From NCBI GenBank assembly GCA_947095535.1, contig OX352772.1:103913099-103977098 (forward strand): DNA of 64,000 nucleotides, given 5' to 3'. The position numbers and the translations under genes are program-made. The stretch's first letter is position 1, and each line of letters begins with the position of its first letter. Below the pieces are notes generated by a model that saw only the letters and a program-made list of their open reading frames with translations, did no database searches and was not told where the DNA came from. Of the stretch, positions 1 to 11,788 are shown piece after piece. This stretch comes from Poecilobothrus nobilitatus (lineage: Eukaryota > Arthropoda > Insecta > Diptera > Dolichopodidae).

Positions 1-513
1 AATTCTTTTCCATAAGGTTAGGAGAACTCAAATTGTTATAATAGAATGTAAATTTGACTTTTGGTAAATATGTTGAAACTTTTATAATAATTTTGTATTT
101 AAACCAAGCTTTGAAATTTTTAAACCAAATTTAAAAAATTTTTCATATTTTTATACCAATTTAAAATATTCAGCACTATATCTTTTTTAATTTAAAATAT
201 CAAAGACACAATCCTTTTTACTCTTTTTTTTTTTTTTTTTTAAATTAAACTTTATTTTTTTTCATAATAATCTTATAACAACTTAAACTAACTTAGCCTA
301 AAAAAGTTTAACAAAAACAGCTTTTTGAAAATGCTATTAATATTTAAATTTGGTAAAATTTTTATATTAATTTTACGCATTGTTTTGTTATTTTAGTTAA
401 TCAAAATTTTTTTTTTTTTAGTTTTTTGAACAAATATTTTCTTTTCTTAATTTTGTTATTGGAAAGGTGAAAAAAAAAAACCAATGTTATTTCATTCTAT
501 AAGGTAAAAAAAA
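1..513. other. AT-rich non-coding flank
   Basis: Homopolymer A and T runs with no open frame of note and no recognisable repeat ends. It lies beyond the 3' end of LINE-A and may be its flank or part of an older element. I see nothing else in it. Confidence 0.6.
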
Positions 514-543
514 CTTAACCTACTTAACCTACTTAACCTAATT
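514..543 (-). repeat. 9-bp tandem repeat at LINE-A 3' end
   Basis: Three near-perfect copies of ACTTAACCT on the plus strand (TAGGTTAAG read along the element) end just downstream of the ORF2 stop. Simple repeats instead of poly-A at the 3' terminus are known for some non-LTR clades such as I elements; that these were added during insertion is inference. Confidence 0.6.
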
Positions 544-577
544 AAAAACATTATGTATATTTATTACTTAATTCTAG

Positions 578-3500
578 TTAATGAGTGTTTTCCAACCACC
601 AGTAATTTCTCTTTATTAATTTGTCCTTTTCTGGTATGGACATTTCATACTTTAAATTATCTCCGTTTATTTCGCCCGGATGGTATTCAATGACTTTACA
701 TGTGGCCCGTCTATTATAGTGATATAATAGAGGGGCATGGTTATCGTCTTGAATATAGCCGTGTTTATCTAAAAAGATAAAATGTTCAGGGGCTATGAAG
801 CCGGTGAGCATTGTCTTTTTAATGTACTCCTCATTGTGGTAGAATATATGTGATATTAAACCATTTTCAGGAGTTTTTTGTGCTCTATCATAATGATTTC
901 GGATTAATTTTATTATAAAATTATCTATTCTTATGATTTGTGCTTCCTTATACAAATATTTGTTGGAATAATAATATTTGTATTCGGATTCGGGCTTTCT
1001 ATAAATGTTAGTACAAGCTCTTATGCACTTTCTTTCAAATTTTCGAAGTGTTTCCATTAAACTTGCACTAATGTTGTACCATATAGGTGCACCATATACA
1101 AGTGTTGGTCTTATTAATGTTTGGTAACAAACTATCTTAACTCTTTTACTTATGTTTTTGTTGTAAAACAGTTTTTTTGCTGCCATAAACGCTTTGTTAC
1201 CATTTGATATAATATGCTTTGTGTGATCTATGTAATGTAAGTTTCGATGTAGTTGGACTCCCAGATACTTAACTGTTTTTTTGTTTATCAAGAGTGACCG
1301 GTTTGGGGCTCTAATGGAGAAACTCTTCCAGTTTCTTCTAATATCGCTGTTGGTTTTATCTACAGTGTTGCGAAATAAAATAGTTTCGCATTTGTTAAAG
1401 TTTATTTTAAGCTTCCATATTTTGCAGTAGTCGATTATAATGTTAAACATTTCTTGTACTTTTTTCTTGTTGTTTTCAACACTTTCATTAGCGGAATACA
1501 TAATAATATCATCGGCAAAAGCTATAGCATAATTGTTGCCTCTTACTCGTTCTAGCAGGTTTAATAATTCAGAAAGGTACAATGAAAATAATATTGGTGC
1601 ATTGACGGTACCTTGCAAAAGGCCATTATCAATAGAAAAGGTTTTATGCTGCCTACTGAAACTATTATGTACAAAAAACTGGTTTTTGTAAATCATTTCC
1701 ATGATAATCGAGACCAAGTGTTTCGGAAACTTGTACTTTATAAGCTTAAAGATTAACCCATCTAACCAGACTGAGTTGAAGGCTTTTTCCATGTCGACCA
1801 GACATGCAGCAACGCCAAAGTTTTTGTTTATGAACCAGCAGATGTCTGATGTTAATTTCGTAATTGCATGGATTGCTCTTGCATGGAATGCTTATGTCTG
1901 AATCCGAACTGATTCTCTGGTATTAGCTTTTTAGATGTTGCGAATTCTGTAATTTTGTCGTTTATTATTAAAACTTTGCTTATATTTGGCGTTAAGCTAA
2001 TGGGTCTGTAATTAGTTGGCCTAGATGGGTCTGTGCCTGGTTTTTTGAATATTAATATTTTCGCGTTTTTCCATATTTTAGGGAAGTAAGAAAGGTTAAG
2101 ACAATTATTGAATAAGATTAGGTATTGTGATATTATTTTATTACTTAGATTTTTTAATACTATGTTTGGGATTAAATCTGCTCCACACGATGTTTTATTT
2201 TTTAAAGTTTTAAATTTTTGGATTAGTTCATTGAAGTTATAAAGATAGTTGTTGTTTGGGTTTACATTGGAAGCTCTATTGTTATTATTAAAAGTTACTA
2301 GTGTTATGTTATTTAATCGGTTGTTTTTAATTTGTTCTTGAAAAAGGTGGGTTTTATTTGTAACATGGGCATGGAAATTATTTTGGTTAGAATCGGTTTT
2401 ATGAGTTTTTTCGACGTATGAACCCATAACATTATAAATGTCAACTGGTTCTTTTAATATGAATCTATTGTTAGTATTCATATTTAATTTTGTTATGTCA
2501 ATGTTATTTTGCAGAAGGAGGTTTAAATCACCAGAATCGATATGTAGGCATTTTATATTATTGTTGCCTTTTTCTCTGAATATTTTTTTTATTTCATAAA
2601 ACATATTTCTGTTTTTTCGCGTTATTTTTTCTAATCTGTTTTTCCAGTAGGAGTTTATTTCGATATTAATTTGTTATTTAATTAAAGTCTTAATGTTATT
2701 CAGAAGGCTTCTGAGTAGTTGCATTTCTTGGGTAGAAAAATCGAGTCGTTGTTTATATATTTTATGTATGTCGTTCATTAAAGAGTTTTTTTTATTTAAC
2801 AACAATTTTAGTTTTTTTGAATAATATTTTTTTAATATATTATTTGTATTATTTATCTTTGGAACTGTTTCATTTATTGTATTTAATATAATTTGGTTTA
2901 ATTTTAAAAGGTGAGAATCGATTTCGTCTATTTTTAAATTACTATTGTCTACTATTTTAACGCTATTACTATAATCTCTATCAAAGTTTTTGTCTAAATT
3001 CTGAGTCTGTTGAGTATAATTTACATTTATATGAAATACAATTTTTTTTATACCAATTGTTAAGTGTTGTTCCTCTGCTATTATTATTTAAATTATGCCA
3101 AGATTGATGTTTAGCATTAAAATCGCCACAAATAATATAAAAGTTTTTTGAATTTTGTAGGTCGAGTATTTGATATAGTTTATCAAACTCTTCGATAAAT
3201 TTGTGGGAGTTATGAATTGAAGCGTAAACTGACACGATATATAATTTAAAATTATTTTTTAATTTTATTTCAATAATGCAAGCTTCTATACATACAAAAT
3301 TACTAAAATTATTATTTTTTATTATATCAAAATTTATATTTTTTTTAATACATATGGCAACAACTCCGCCTTCTGGTAACCAATTTCGATCTTTTCTTAC
3401 AGTGTTATAATTGTCAAAACACAAATTATGGTTTTTTTTTAGTTTTGTTTCACATAAGCATAATATATCAGGTTTGTTATTATCAAGAAAGTGCATGAGA

Positions 3501-3592
3501 GAAAGCTTTTTATCAATAGAAATAAGAGAATTAACGTTAATAGAGATTAATTTTAACTCTATGTAATTGTTGTTGGAGTGAGAAATTACCAT
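578..3592 (-). pseudogene. LINE-A ORF2: APE endonuclease and reverse transcriptase
   Basis: The N-terminal block (2,981-3,592) has the APE endonuclease signature: SINVNSL near the start, CETKL, VYASIH and GDFNAKHQSW. The RT starts in 1,852-2,604 (palm entry motif NYRPISLTPNISKVL, then ENQFGF) and continues in 578-1,792 with LLQGTVNAPILF and the catalytic box AFADDIIM. The blocks lie in different frames; 2,605-2,980 is open only after further shifts, and there is another break near 1,795-1,850. The product would nick the target and prime reverse transcription there. The endonuclease C-terminus (SDH region) is not readable. Non-functional; Jockey versus I clade is not settled. Confidence 0.85.
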
Positions 3593-3594
3593 GT

Positions 3595-5074
3595 TTAATG
3601 GTTGGAGAAATCACTCATAGTTTCAAATATGTGGTCTATTCTGTTTGAATTATCATTAATTTTTTTTTCTATAGTTGTGAATTTGCTTTGAATTGTCAAA
3701 ATACTATTTCTAATTTCTTCTAATATTAAACTACTGTTTTGATTAGAATTAATTTGGTTAGTATTTATATTACTTATTTCATTAAGGTTAGAATTATTAT
3801 TTTTATTTAAATTTCTTACTACATTGGAGAATGACATATTTGGAATTATTCCGCTGGTAAGCAAGTGTTTGTTGTTGATTTTATCTTTTAATATTTTTTT
3901 CATAGTTTCACGCTTCTCGATTCTTCGTTGGAACTCTGGACAACCTTTGTACGATGCTGGGTGACCATTTTTCTTGCAAAGTACACAAAATAGTTCTTCT
4001 TTGGGATCTACTTTTTTGATATTACATTCTCCAGGTGTATGGTTTTTGCCACATTTTGCGCACCTGATTCCATGTTGCATTTGGACGCTGAATGTGAAAA
4101 GCGTTGGCATCTTGTGCATTGTGTTAATTGAGGTTTATAAATTTTTCCCATCGTATTATTTGATGATCTAATGCTTTAATTTTCATTATTTCATTCATTG
4201 AGCTATTGGAAGATGCTTGTACCACAAAATGTGGTAATGGTTTATTATTATTTATTGAATATTTTGTGGTAAGTCGCGTTACTTTTCCAAATTGAATGTT
4301 GTAATTTTCATGTAATTTTAGAATTGCAAGAATCTCTTCACAAGAATAGCCGCTATTCAGCCCTTTCAGCACCAGAGTTATTTTTTTTTCGCTTTTAGGA
4401 GTGTAGGTGTAGTAGTTCGTATTTGTTTTTTTTAAAACTTCGCATACACGCGCATAATCGTTTGTATTGTTGGTATGCAATACAACGTGCATATCATTTT
4501 TTGCTTTTATTAAAAAGTTTTTTATTTTTAGGTTATTTTGTACGGTGTCCTTCAGTACACCTACATCGGTTTGAAAAATGCTGATTGGAGGCATTTTCGT
4601 ATTTTTTTGTTGGTTTTCGCCCACATTGGGAGATTGGACTCTTTGCTGATGGTTAAGTTTGTTTTTATTTTTATTCTCATTCTTTTCTGCTTCTTTTTTT
4701 TTTATTTCAGCATTTCTCTTTTCCAGTTTTAAAATGTTATCTTCAGGGTCTTTATCATCATTATCTTCATTATCCTCTGTTATATCCATCAATGGTGCAA
4801 AACAGCTAGTGCTGCTGCTCGTACCTTCACCGCCGTTGTTGGCGATTACAATTTTTGATAATTTAGCATTTTCATCAGATAATCTTTTGATTATCAATTT
4901 TAATTCGCGAATTTCTGCGGTTTGGTTCTTTTTCATTTTAGTAATTGGACCTTTAGCACCGAGTGTTTTTAATTTTGTTGTTTCTTTATTAATAATTTCG
5001 TTTATTTTAGTATTAATAGTGTTTTTTAACTCATTTTCGGTTAAGATATTTTCACTTGTTTCATTATTTTGCAT
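3595..5074 (-). pseudogene. LINE-A ORF1: gag-like RNA-binding protein with CCHC knuckles
   Basis: The N-terminal part (4,124-5,074) is a charged, Asn/Lys-rich coiled-coil-like segment followed by a PRE_C2HC-type domain (YTPKSEKKITLVLKGL and onward). Three zinc knuckles follow: CTRC....H....C in a middle frame near 4,090-4,135, then CAKC...HTPGEC and CVLCKKNGHPAS...C in the 3,595-4,119 frame. Two frameshifts therefore separate domain and knuckles. This order, PRE_C2HC then three knuckles, is the Jockey-group ORF1 layout; such proteins coat the element RNA. The stop lies immediately before the ORF2 ATG. Confidence 0.85.
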
Positions 5075-5528
5075 TATTGAAATCCCTTGCTAAGGGGATC
5101 CAATTAAGAAAAACTACTCATATTTTCCACTAATTTTGTGCTTTATTTATTAATTTTAAATTTTTATAAAATATTTTATAGGTTTTTTCTTCTTTTTAAT
5201 TTATTATTTTTTTCCGGTTTTTATGTTTTTGTTTTAATTATTAAGGGATACGTCCTGGCAGCTTCGGGTTAACTATCGAACTCCTCCTTTTTACTCATTT
5301 TGCTTACTTTTTCGACGAATATATGCAAATAATTTTTTTGCATACTTTTAGGAGGACTAAAAGCTTTAAAAAAGCTTTTCCTGCACCAGAACCGGCATAT
5401 CCATACTACTTATATTTAGTGTATTATGTATTTTACTTTCATTATATATTTTGGTTTGCTTATATTTACTTTTACCTTTAATTTGGACATCCATTTTTTA
5501 CTAGTTGCATATGAGGGGATCAGAGGTA
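5075..5528. other. LINE-A leader and flank
   Basis: Non-coding. The stretch 5,230-5,400 is less AT-biased than its surroundings and sits directly upstream of ORF1 on the minus strand, so it is probably the 5' UTR of LINE-A. A repeated GGGGATC near 5,093 and 5,515 is too short to interpret. Confidence 0.4.
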
Positions 5529-5718
5529 AAGTGGCCTAAGCCTCAACATAAAACATTTTGCTTTTTTTGCATAAATCGGATAAGAATTAAATGTAGAATT
5601 AAGCTACAAACTTAAAAAGTTCAACTTCCTAATTGGGTTATTTGTTTTGGCCTAACCCATTTTTCATATTTTTTTTAGTGCAAAAGTTGCCTAACCCTCA
5701 TTGTGGCTTAGGCCACTT
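5529..5718. mobile_element. 190-bp MITE with TA target duplication
   Basis: Terminal inverted repeats AAGTGGCCTAAGCC and GGCTTAGGCCACTT bracket a non-coding core, and TA lies on both outer sides (5,527-5,528 and 5,719-5,720). Internal copies of the GGCCTAACCC-like motif resemble subterminal repeats. Size, TIRs and TA duplication fit a Tc1/mariner-type non-autonomous element; the autonomous partner is unknown. Confidence 0.65.
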
Positions 5719-5746
5719 TAGCACTAGAAAAAAAAACAATATACTT

Positions 5747-8422
5747 TGTAATGGTTTATAAAAGTTGGGATGGTCCAAGACCCAATCGAGCGTGGCATGC
5801 CTGGCTGATATCCGGGTTATTACTCAGCTGGGAGGGTTCGAAGAAGAAATTCGCTCTTGGTCCATTACAAAAAAAAATGTGCATGCCAAGATAAACAACA
5901 CCCGTGTCCAAACTATACTTAATCATGATTTTGGCCGGTTTAATTCATTACCGTTTCGGACCAATTATACTCAGCTCGAACTCCTTATTGCTATATTTTA
6001 AAAACTCATTTCCAAAATAAAAACAAAAAAAAAATCAACAAAAAAAATATACATGAAGTTCTCTCCTTAAACTTAACTCTTTAATTTTTTTTTCATTTAT
6101 GGACAATTTGTTTTTCTTAATATAATAATTTAAAAAAAAAATTCAATACTTTAGTTCCCTTTTTTTTTCATTTCGTTTATAATACAATTTTTTTTTTTTT
6201 TTAAATGTTTCCAATTTATTTTCTATATTTATTTTATAATTTATTATATTATTGTGGTTACTTAATATTATTTAAATAATTATTATTCTAAATTATTATG
6301 ACAAAGTTAACATTTTTCAAATTTTTTTATCATTTCTTTTCTTTATACTGAACTTTTAAGAAAATATGTAAGAAGAGTTTTACAAATTTTTTAATTACGA
6401 TTTTGATTTTGCTTTACTTTTTAATTTCTTTTAAAATAAATTATTTCATTTATTAAATGTATTAAATTTATATCATACATAATATATACATTATTACTAG
6501 TAATCCTAAAAGCTAATCCATAATCCTAAAAGCTAAAAAAAAAAATATATTTAAGAATAAAATTTTTTCTGTTCTTTTAATTTTTTTTCCTATTATTTTC
6601 TTTCTAGCTAGATAAATTATTACATAAATAATTATGTACTTAATACTACATGTATATTTCTGTGTAAATTTTTTTCCCTTTTTTTTTTTTTATAATTTTC
6701 GTTCATATTTCAAGTATTTATATATTAATTAATAATATTATTATTGTTAAATTATTTTGTTTTTTTGATATAATTCTTTTGTTTTTTTTTTCTTGTTCTT
6801 ATTTTAATTTATTTTTTTTAAATTTTTATATAAGTAAAATGGTTAATATATATACATACATTTTTTTCTTTGTATTTTCTATTAAATTAATTAAATTTTA
6901 TATTTTTTTATAATTTTTTTTTTTTTGTTTATATGAGTATAAATATGCCAGCCTTAGGTACTGGTAATTATACATTTTGATATGATTTATTTATATGATT
7001 TTTTTTTCTTAAACTATTTTTTTTTTTGTAATTTTCTTAATAATAATATTGTAATGTTTGTTATATTATAATAGTATAAATTTATAATAATATTAATTTT
7101 ATTTTATTTTTTTTTCTTTTTAATTTTGGAAATTCAAAACATTATTTAATCAATCATTAAAATTTTCATCAATCAGGAATCACAGCAAAACAAAATAACA
7201 TTAATATAATATAAAAGTAGTATTTACACGTTTCACACACAAAATACAAAATTTAAAATTCAATCCAATTTTTTTTTATACGAGTATTAACTGAAAACTT
7301 TTTTCGTTTTTCTTTTTTTTTTTATTTAAGATATTATTCTATTTAGTTATTTAGAATTTTATAAGTTTAATTTTATATATATTTTCTTTCGTTTTTTTTT
7401 GTAAGTTTTTAAATTGTTTAATAATAAGAAATCTATTCGGCAAATGCTTAAATTTTTTTTAACAATACTGAGATCAATATACACAATTCGTAAATTCCTA
7501 AGATTTGAAGAAAAACAAAAACATAATAATGTTAATTTTTTTTTTTTTTTTTATTAGCTTTCAATTTTAATATAACTCATGTTTATTAATTTAATTAAAC
7601 GTTTATTAATTTTACAAAAAAAAGATTATTAAATTATAATTTCAATTAAATTTTTTTTCATATTTTATATTAATTATTTTTATATCTTGTATATATATAT
7701 ATATAGTATATAATTTTATTTTTTTGAATGTATTAAAAAAAAAAATTTTTTTTTTTCGAATATTTTTGTAAATGGAGTTATTTAAAGACATAATGGAAAT
7801 TGAAAGTTATTTTCACATTTATAAGAAAAAGCTGGTTAAAGTTTTTTTTTTTTCTTTACAATTTATACACTTTAAATTTTCATTTAAATTTTTTTTGATT
7901 AAATTCAAAATTTCTTTAATTTGAGAGAAGAATATGTTAATTAATTAATTAGATTTAAAAAAAATTAAAATTTAATTAGATTTAAAAAAAATTAAAATTT
8001 AATTAGATTTAAAAAAAATATATAAAAAAAATTTTCTAATATTTTTTTTCCTCCTTCCTCGACGATGGCTGTTCCGGAACTACCTTCTTCTGTTTTTCTT
8101 TTCTTCTTTTCTCTTCCCTCAACCAAAAAATACACATGTACCATCTTTTCTATTTTTCACCCCCTCTATCGTTTCAACCTTTTAATTACGAATTGGGTAG
8201 CAGTTTTTTACCACGTGTTGTTTCTTGTCTAGGATAATAATTGTTACAAAGGTAACGATAAAAAAAAATTTGTGGCCAAGATAAATTTGTGACATTAAAA
8301 ATTTGCGGAATGCATAAATAAATTAAAATTTCATTAGACGTGGTAAAAAAAAATTTTGCAAATTAGGGATATTATATGAAAGCCCCCCAACCCAATTAAA
8401 ACCATGGGTACTGGACATTACA
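5747..8422 (-). repeat. Gypsy-A 3' LTR (2,676 bp)
   Basis: Bounded by a 7-bp terminal inversion TGTAATG...CATTACA. It matches the other LTR along most of its length but contains about 350 bp (near 6,677-7,028) and about 306 bp (near 8,071-8,376) that the 5' LTR lacks. At 2.7 kb it is long for a Gypsy LTR. It is extremely T/A-rich apart from a GC-richer 250-bp stretch at its low-coordinate end. Confidence 0.9.
7948..8021. repeat. 27-bp tandem repeat inside Gypsy-A LTR
   Basis: About 2.7 copies of a 27-bp unit starting ATTAGATTTAAAAAAAATTA. The same array is in the other LTR (about 19,348-19,425), so it predates insertion. Confidence 0.7.
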
Positions 8423-8569
8423 ACATAGTAAGTTCGGACTAGTGTCAGACGGACGGACGAAATTACTAAAAGTACAGTGGGTTGTTTTTTTTTTTTTTTA
8501 ATTAACGTTGAGGAGAAAAAAAAGAAGAAAAACAAAAAAATTAAGAGTCGAATAACAAAAAAACTATCC

Positions 8570-9487
8570 TAGGTACGTAAATCTTTAGAATGATATACGC
8601 CAAGCTTTTTCCCAGAGAGATCTTCTAGCTCATAAAGAGAATTACCCACACCTTTCGTCACTTTGGCTTTAGTGAACTTAAATGCTAGTTTAGCATTAAA
8701 GCCTTTAGACTGGTCACTCAGCTGGAAGTTTCTCTTATACACAATCTGACCAGGAGTGAGCTTTATTTCTCTCGAGCGTAAGTTGTACCGTTAGTTAGTT
8801 TCGCGTTAGTGTCAAAGGCTCGTTTGATGATGTTTTTAGCTTCATCCCGCACTAGGGGCAGGGCGTCAGTTTTCGGAAGACCTTCCAACACTTCCTCTAG
8901 ATTCCCCAGGTTCCTTAACAATTTGTAGATTCCGGGGTGGGTCACCATCTGTTGACCAAAAGCTAGAAAATAAGGCGACTAACCAACAGATTGGTGAACA
9001 GAAGATCGAAGTGCACAGCTAATGGCGCTAAGCTCTTCGTCCCAGGCCTTTTGATTTTTCCCAATGTGGGCCCGTATTCCTGCAATTAGCGATTGATTTA
9101 CGCGTTCTGAAGCGTTAGATTGTGGGGCGTAAACTCCTGTTTTTACATGGTGGATACCATATTTTCTCATTTTAGCGGTTCGAACAATTTTGAGGTAAAC
9201 TAGGACCCGTTGTCGGAGATAAATTGTTCTGGCACCCCGAATATTTGTAAGATATGCTCCTCCAAGTACGCACATACCAACCGAGAGTTCATGGTCCTCA
9301 ATGGTTTGGTTAGTACATACTTGGAGAGGTGATCCAGGACGACAATAGCCGCTATGTTGCCTGATCTAGAACGAGGATATGGCCCTATTAGATCAACAAA
9401 AATTGTCTGAAATACCCTTTCGGAGTTGATGTAGGTGGTCATGGGGGCTCTCAAGGGGGCGTTCGGGGATTTAGTTTGTTTACACAT
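8570..9487 (-). pseudogene. Gypsy-A integrase (fragmented)
   Basis: Core block 9,200-9,487 contains FVDLIGPYPRSRSG (first Asp) and QFISDNGS (second Asp). Block 8,979-9,275 contains GVYAPQSNASERVNQ, with the third catalytic Glu. A C-terminal block (8,763-8,948 and on to about 8,570) is low in recognisable motifs. The pieces lie in different frames. The N-terminal zinc-binding region between here and the RNase H is only partly readable. Integrase would insert the cDNA into the chromosome. All three acidic residues are still encoded, but the frame is broken at least twice. Confidence 0.85.
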
Positions 9488-9564
9488 TTCGCAGCTTAAG
9501 ACATTCCTTTATGTCCTTCATCATTTTTGGCCAAAAGAAATGTTGCCTTATTCGATACGCGGTT

Positions 9565-11012
9565 TTAGCTAATCCGCCATGCGCGACGAGAGATGGATCG
9601 TGAGCACGAGATTAAATTTTTCTGCAACTCCAACCGCACCCACAATTTCCATGAATACGCTTCCTGCTCTAGGTTGCCTGTGGCAAAGTCCGTTCGTTTA
9701 TAGACAAACCCATCCACCATCTGCAATTCAGGGGAAGAGTTTGCCTCCACTTGACTTTTTAGGGCTTCGTACTCTTCCGATTTGAAGGCATGCGCAGAAA
9801 GATCCACAAGCGGCTCGACGATATTTATTTCTTCCGTAGAGAATACGCGAGAAAGTGCCTCAGGTACGTGTTGTTCGCTACCCCGTCGATGTTCTATTGA
9901 GAACCGGTAACCTTGCAGTTTGAGGCTCCAACGAGCTAGGCGACCTGAAAGGTCAGTTTGGCCCATCAGCCATTTCAGTGAGGCATGGTCTGTCACAATT
10001 TTGAACTCTTGACCCTCAATATAGGCGCGGAATTTTTTTATACCCAGTACGGCCGCGAGACATTCCAGTTCCGTAACGCTGTAATTGCGTTGAGCTGCAT
10101 TTAATTTTTTGCTCATAAAGGCAATTGGTCTCTCGTCACCGTTTGCTTCTGGCGTCCACGTAAACTTGGTCTTCGGGCGTTTCAGAAGATCAGTTAAACC
10201 AGCTGCGGTTTCCGAAAAATTTTCTACGAATCTTCTGCAATACCCGGCCATGCCCAGAAACCTTCTAATTTGACATACCGATTTAGGAATCGAGTAGTCA
10301 GTAATGGCCACTACCTTTTCCGGATCCACTTTAAGAGTTCCTTCCCCTACGATAAAGCCCAGATACTTCACTTGTCGCAAGAGGAATTTACTTTTCTCTA
10401 TATTAATTGTAAGCTTTGCCGTGCGCAAGCATTGCGCGACGTGTTGTAAAGTACTCAGGTGCGTGTCTAAATGCTCCGAAATCACAAGGAGATCATCAAG
10501 GTATACAAAAACCCGATTTTTCAATTCATGTGGAATCACTTTGTCCATTAATCGACACATAATTTGAGCGGCATTACAGAGCCCGAAGGGCATTACAGTG
10601 AATTGATATAATGACCTTCCGGGTACAGTATAGGTCGTTTTTACTCTTGATGATTTTTCCAAAGGTATTTGCCAAAAAGCGTCTTTTAAGTCTAAACTAG
10701 AAATAAAAGAAGCCTTTGGCAAACGACTTAGAATTCCGTCCATTTGGGGGAGTGGATATATGCATATTTAGTCGTCATGGAATTTACTTTGCGTGAGTCT
10801 CAACACAGCCTTACTTTACCGGGTTTCCGTACAAGAACTACTGGAGAGCTCCAAGAACTTGAACTTTCTTCAATAACGCCCAGTGAGAGCATTCGATCCA
10901 GCTCTTGGAACATCAATTTCTCAATTTCTGGAGATACCGGATAGTGTCTTTGTTTTATTGGCGGACTGTCTCCTACATCTATGCTGTGCTCTAATAAATT
11001 TGTTCTTCCCAA
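9565..11012 (-). pseudogene. Gypsy-A reverse transcriptase and truncated RNase H
   Basis: The fingers block 10,800-11,012 has the Gypsy entry motif (PPIKQRHYPVSPEIEKLM, SSSWSSPVVLVRKPGK). The palm block 9,565-10,743 has SSLDLKDAFWQIPL (motif A), MPFGLCNAAQ and the catalytic box FVYLDDLLV. A frameshift near 10,745-10,800 separates them. In the RNase H domain the reading passes from TKFTWTPEA straight to NGDERPIAFMSKKL, so the usual first strand with its catalytic Asp is missing, an in-frame deletion of roughly 35 codons; the later ELECLA and VTDH motifs remain. Chemistry of both domains is known for the family; this copy cannot work. Confidence 0.9.
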
Positions 11013-11159
11013 TCCCAGCTTAGAAAAGGACGGAAAAAGTTTGATGGTGGATTCTAATAGATCTTTTTGCTCGGGGGGTAGTGAGCTCAGTAAATTGTCT
11101 GATTCTAAGTTTTCCGCCGCTCTAATTTCGCCTACGATTTCTAGAGCCAGTTCGAAGTT

Positions 11160-11780
11160 TCACCAAAAATCAATTCCAAGGTAAAGATCTTGCTTTACCG
11201 TAGAAACCAGAAGAAAATTAATAGGCTTAGATTTACCCCTAAAGATAACATCTATTTTAAGCTGGCCTAGCACTTTTTGAAACGCCGCATCAGCCGTTAG
11301 TACCCGGGAGTTAAAAACATGAAAATTTTTCTTAGACTTAAGTATTTCGTTGGCTAATTTCCCACTAATACAACTAGCTGTAGCTCCCGAATCTAGAAGA
11401 CCGGCCCGTTTGGCACCCAATAAGGTCACTTCGGCGTAGGATCGCAAATCGTTTTCTACGTTAATTATAGAAGCAATTGTACTGTTTTTCAAACTTTTCA
11501 TCCTAGACCAAAAATTTTTAATTCGCCGGGATGATCTCTGATGCCTCGAAAGTTTCTTGTCAGAATTCTTTATCGACCTTAAGGAAGGTGATACATAATT
11601 ATTAAATATACGCTGGCGGACCGCTTTATAATTCCCAACTCGCTCTTGGTAAGTCACAATTCTCGGTTTTGGATTAGGCGGCTTGATAGGTTCATGAGGA
11701 ATTAATTTGGTTTTCCAAGTCGGTTGGAGCGAACCTGGATGTTGTTTGGGTCGCCCCGGTTCGCGTTTTTTTGTTGACAC
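11160..11780 (-). pseudogene. Gypsy-A aspartic protease region of pol
   Basis: The motif LLDSGATASCISG is the retropepsin active-site loop (LDSGA, followed by a hydrophobic strand). It lies at about residue 130 of a 206-codon frame whose N-terminal part is basic and Pro-rich. The frame ends before the RT fingers and is separated from gag by a short knuckle region. The protease cleaves Gag and Pol in the particle. The frame itself is open, but it is disconnected from gag and RT. Confidence 0.85.
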
Positions 11781-11788
11781 TTATCACA

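Larger units (their letters stand above)
514..5400 (-). mobile_element. LINE-A, Jockey-type non-LTR retrotransposon, degraded
   Basis: Two adjacent minus-strand coding regions make this a non-LTR retrotransposon: a gag-like ORF1 with CCHC knuckles, then an ORF2 with an APE-type endonuclease and a reverse transcriptase. ORF2 opens 2-3 bases after the ORF1 stop, as in Jockey-group elements. The 3' side ends in short TAGGTTAAG repeats instead of a clean poly-A tail. The 5' boundary is uncertain: the GC-richer leader (about 5,230-5,400) upstream of ORF1 probably belongs to it. No target duplication was found. Several frameshifts show that it is inactive. Confidence 0.85.

Noticed and set aside
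513..545. Telomeric (TTAGG)n tract
   Set aside because: The unit is TAGGTTAAG, a 9-mer in three copies, not an array of TTAGG.
4659..5093. Hydrophobic plus-strand frame as a membrane protein
   Set aside because: It is the antisense of LINE-A ORF1; Phe/Ser/Leu-rich shadow of a Lys/Glu/Asn-rich protein.
5765..6001. A 78-82 codon open frame present in both Gypsy-A LTRs (also 15,129-15,377), on the strand opposite to the element
   Set aside because: It is conserved only because the LTRs are copies of each other. It has no known motif and is antisense to the element.
8478..8500. A-run as the Gypsy-A polypurine tract
   Set aside because: It is more than 50 bp from the LTR edge defined by terminal inversion and target duplication, so it does not fit.
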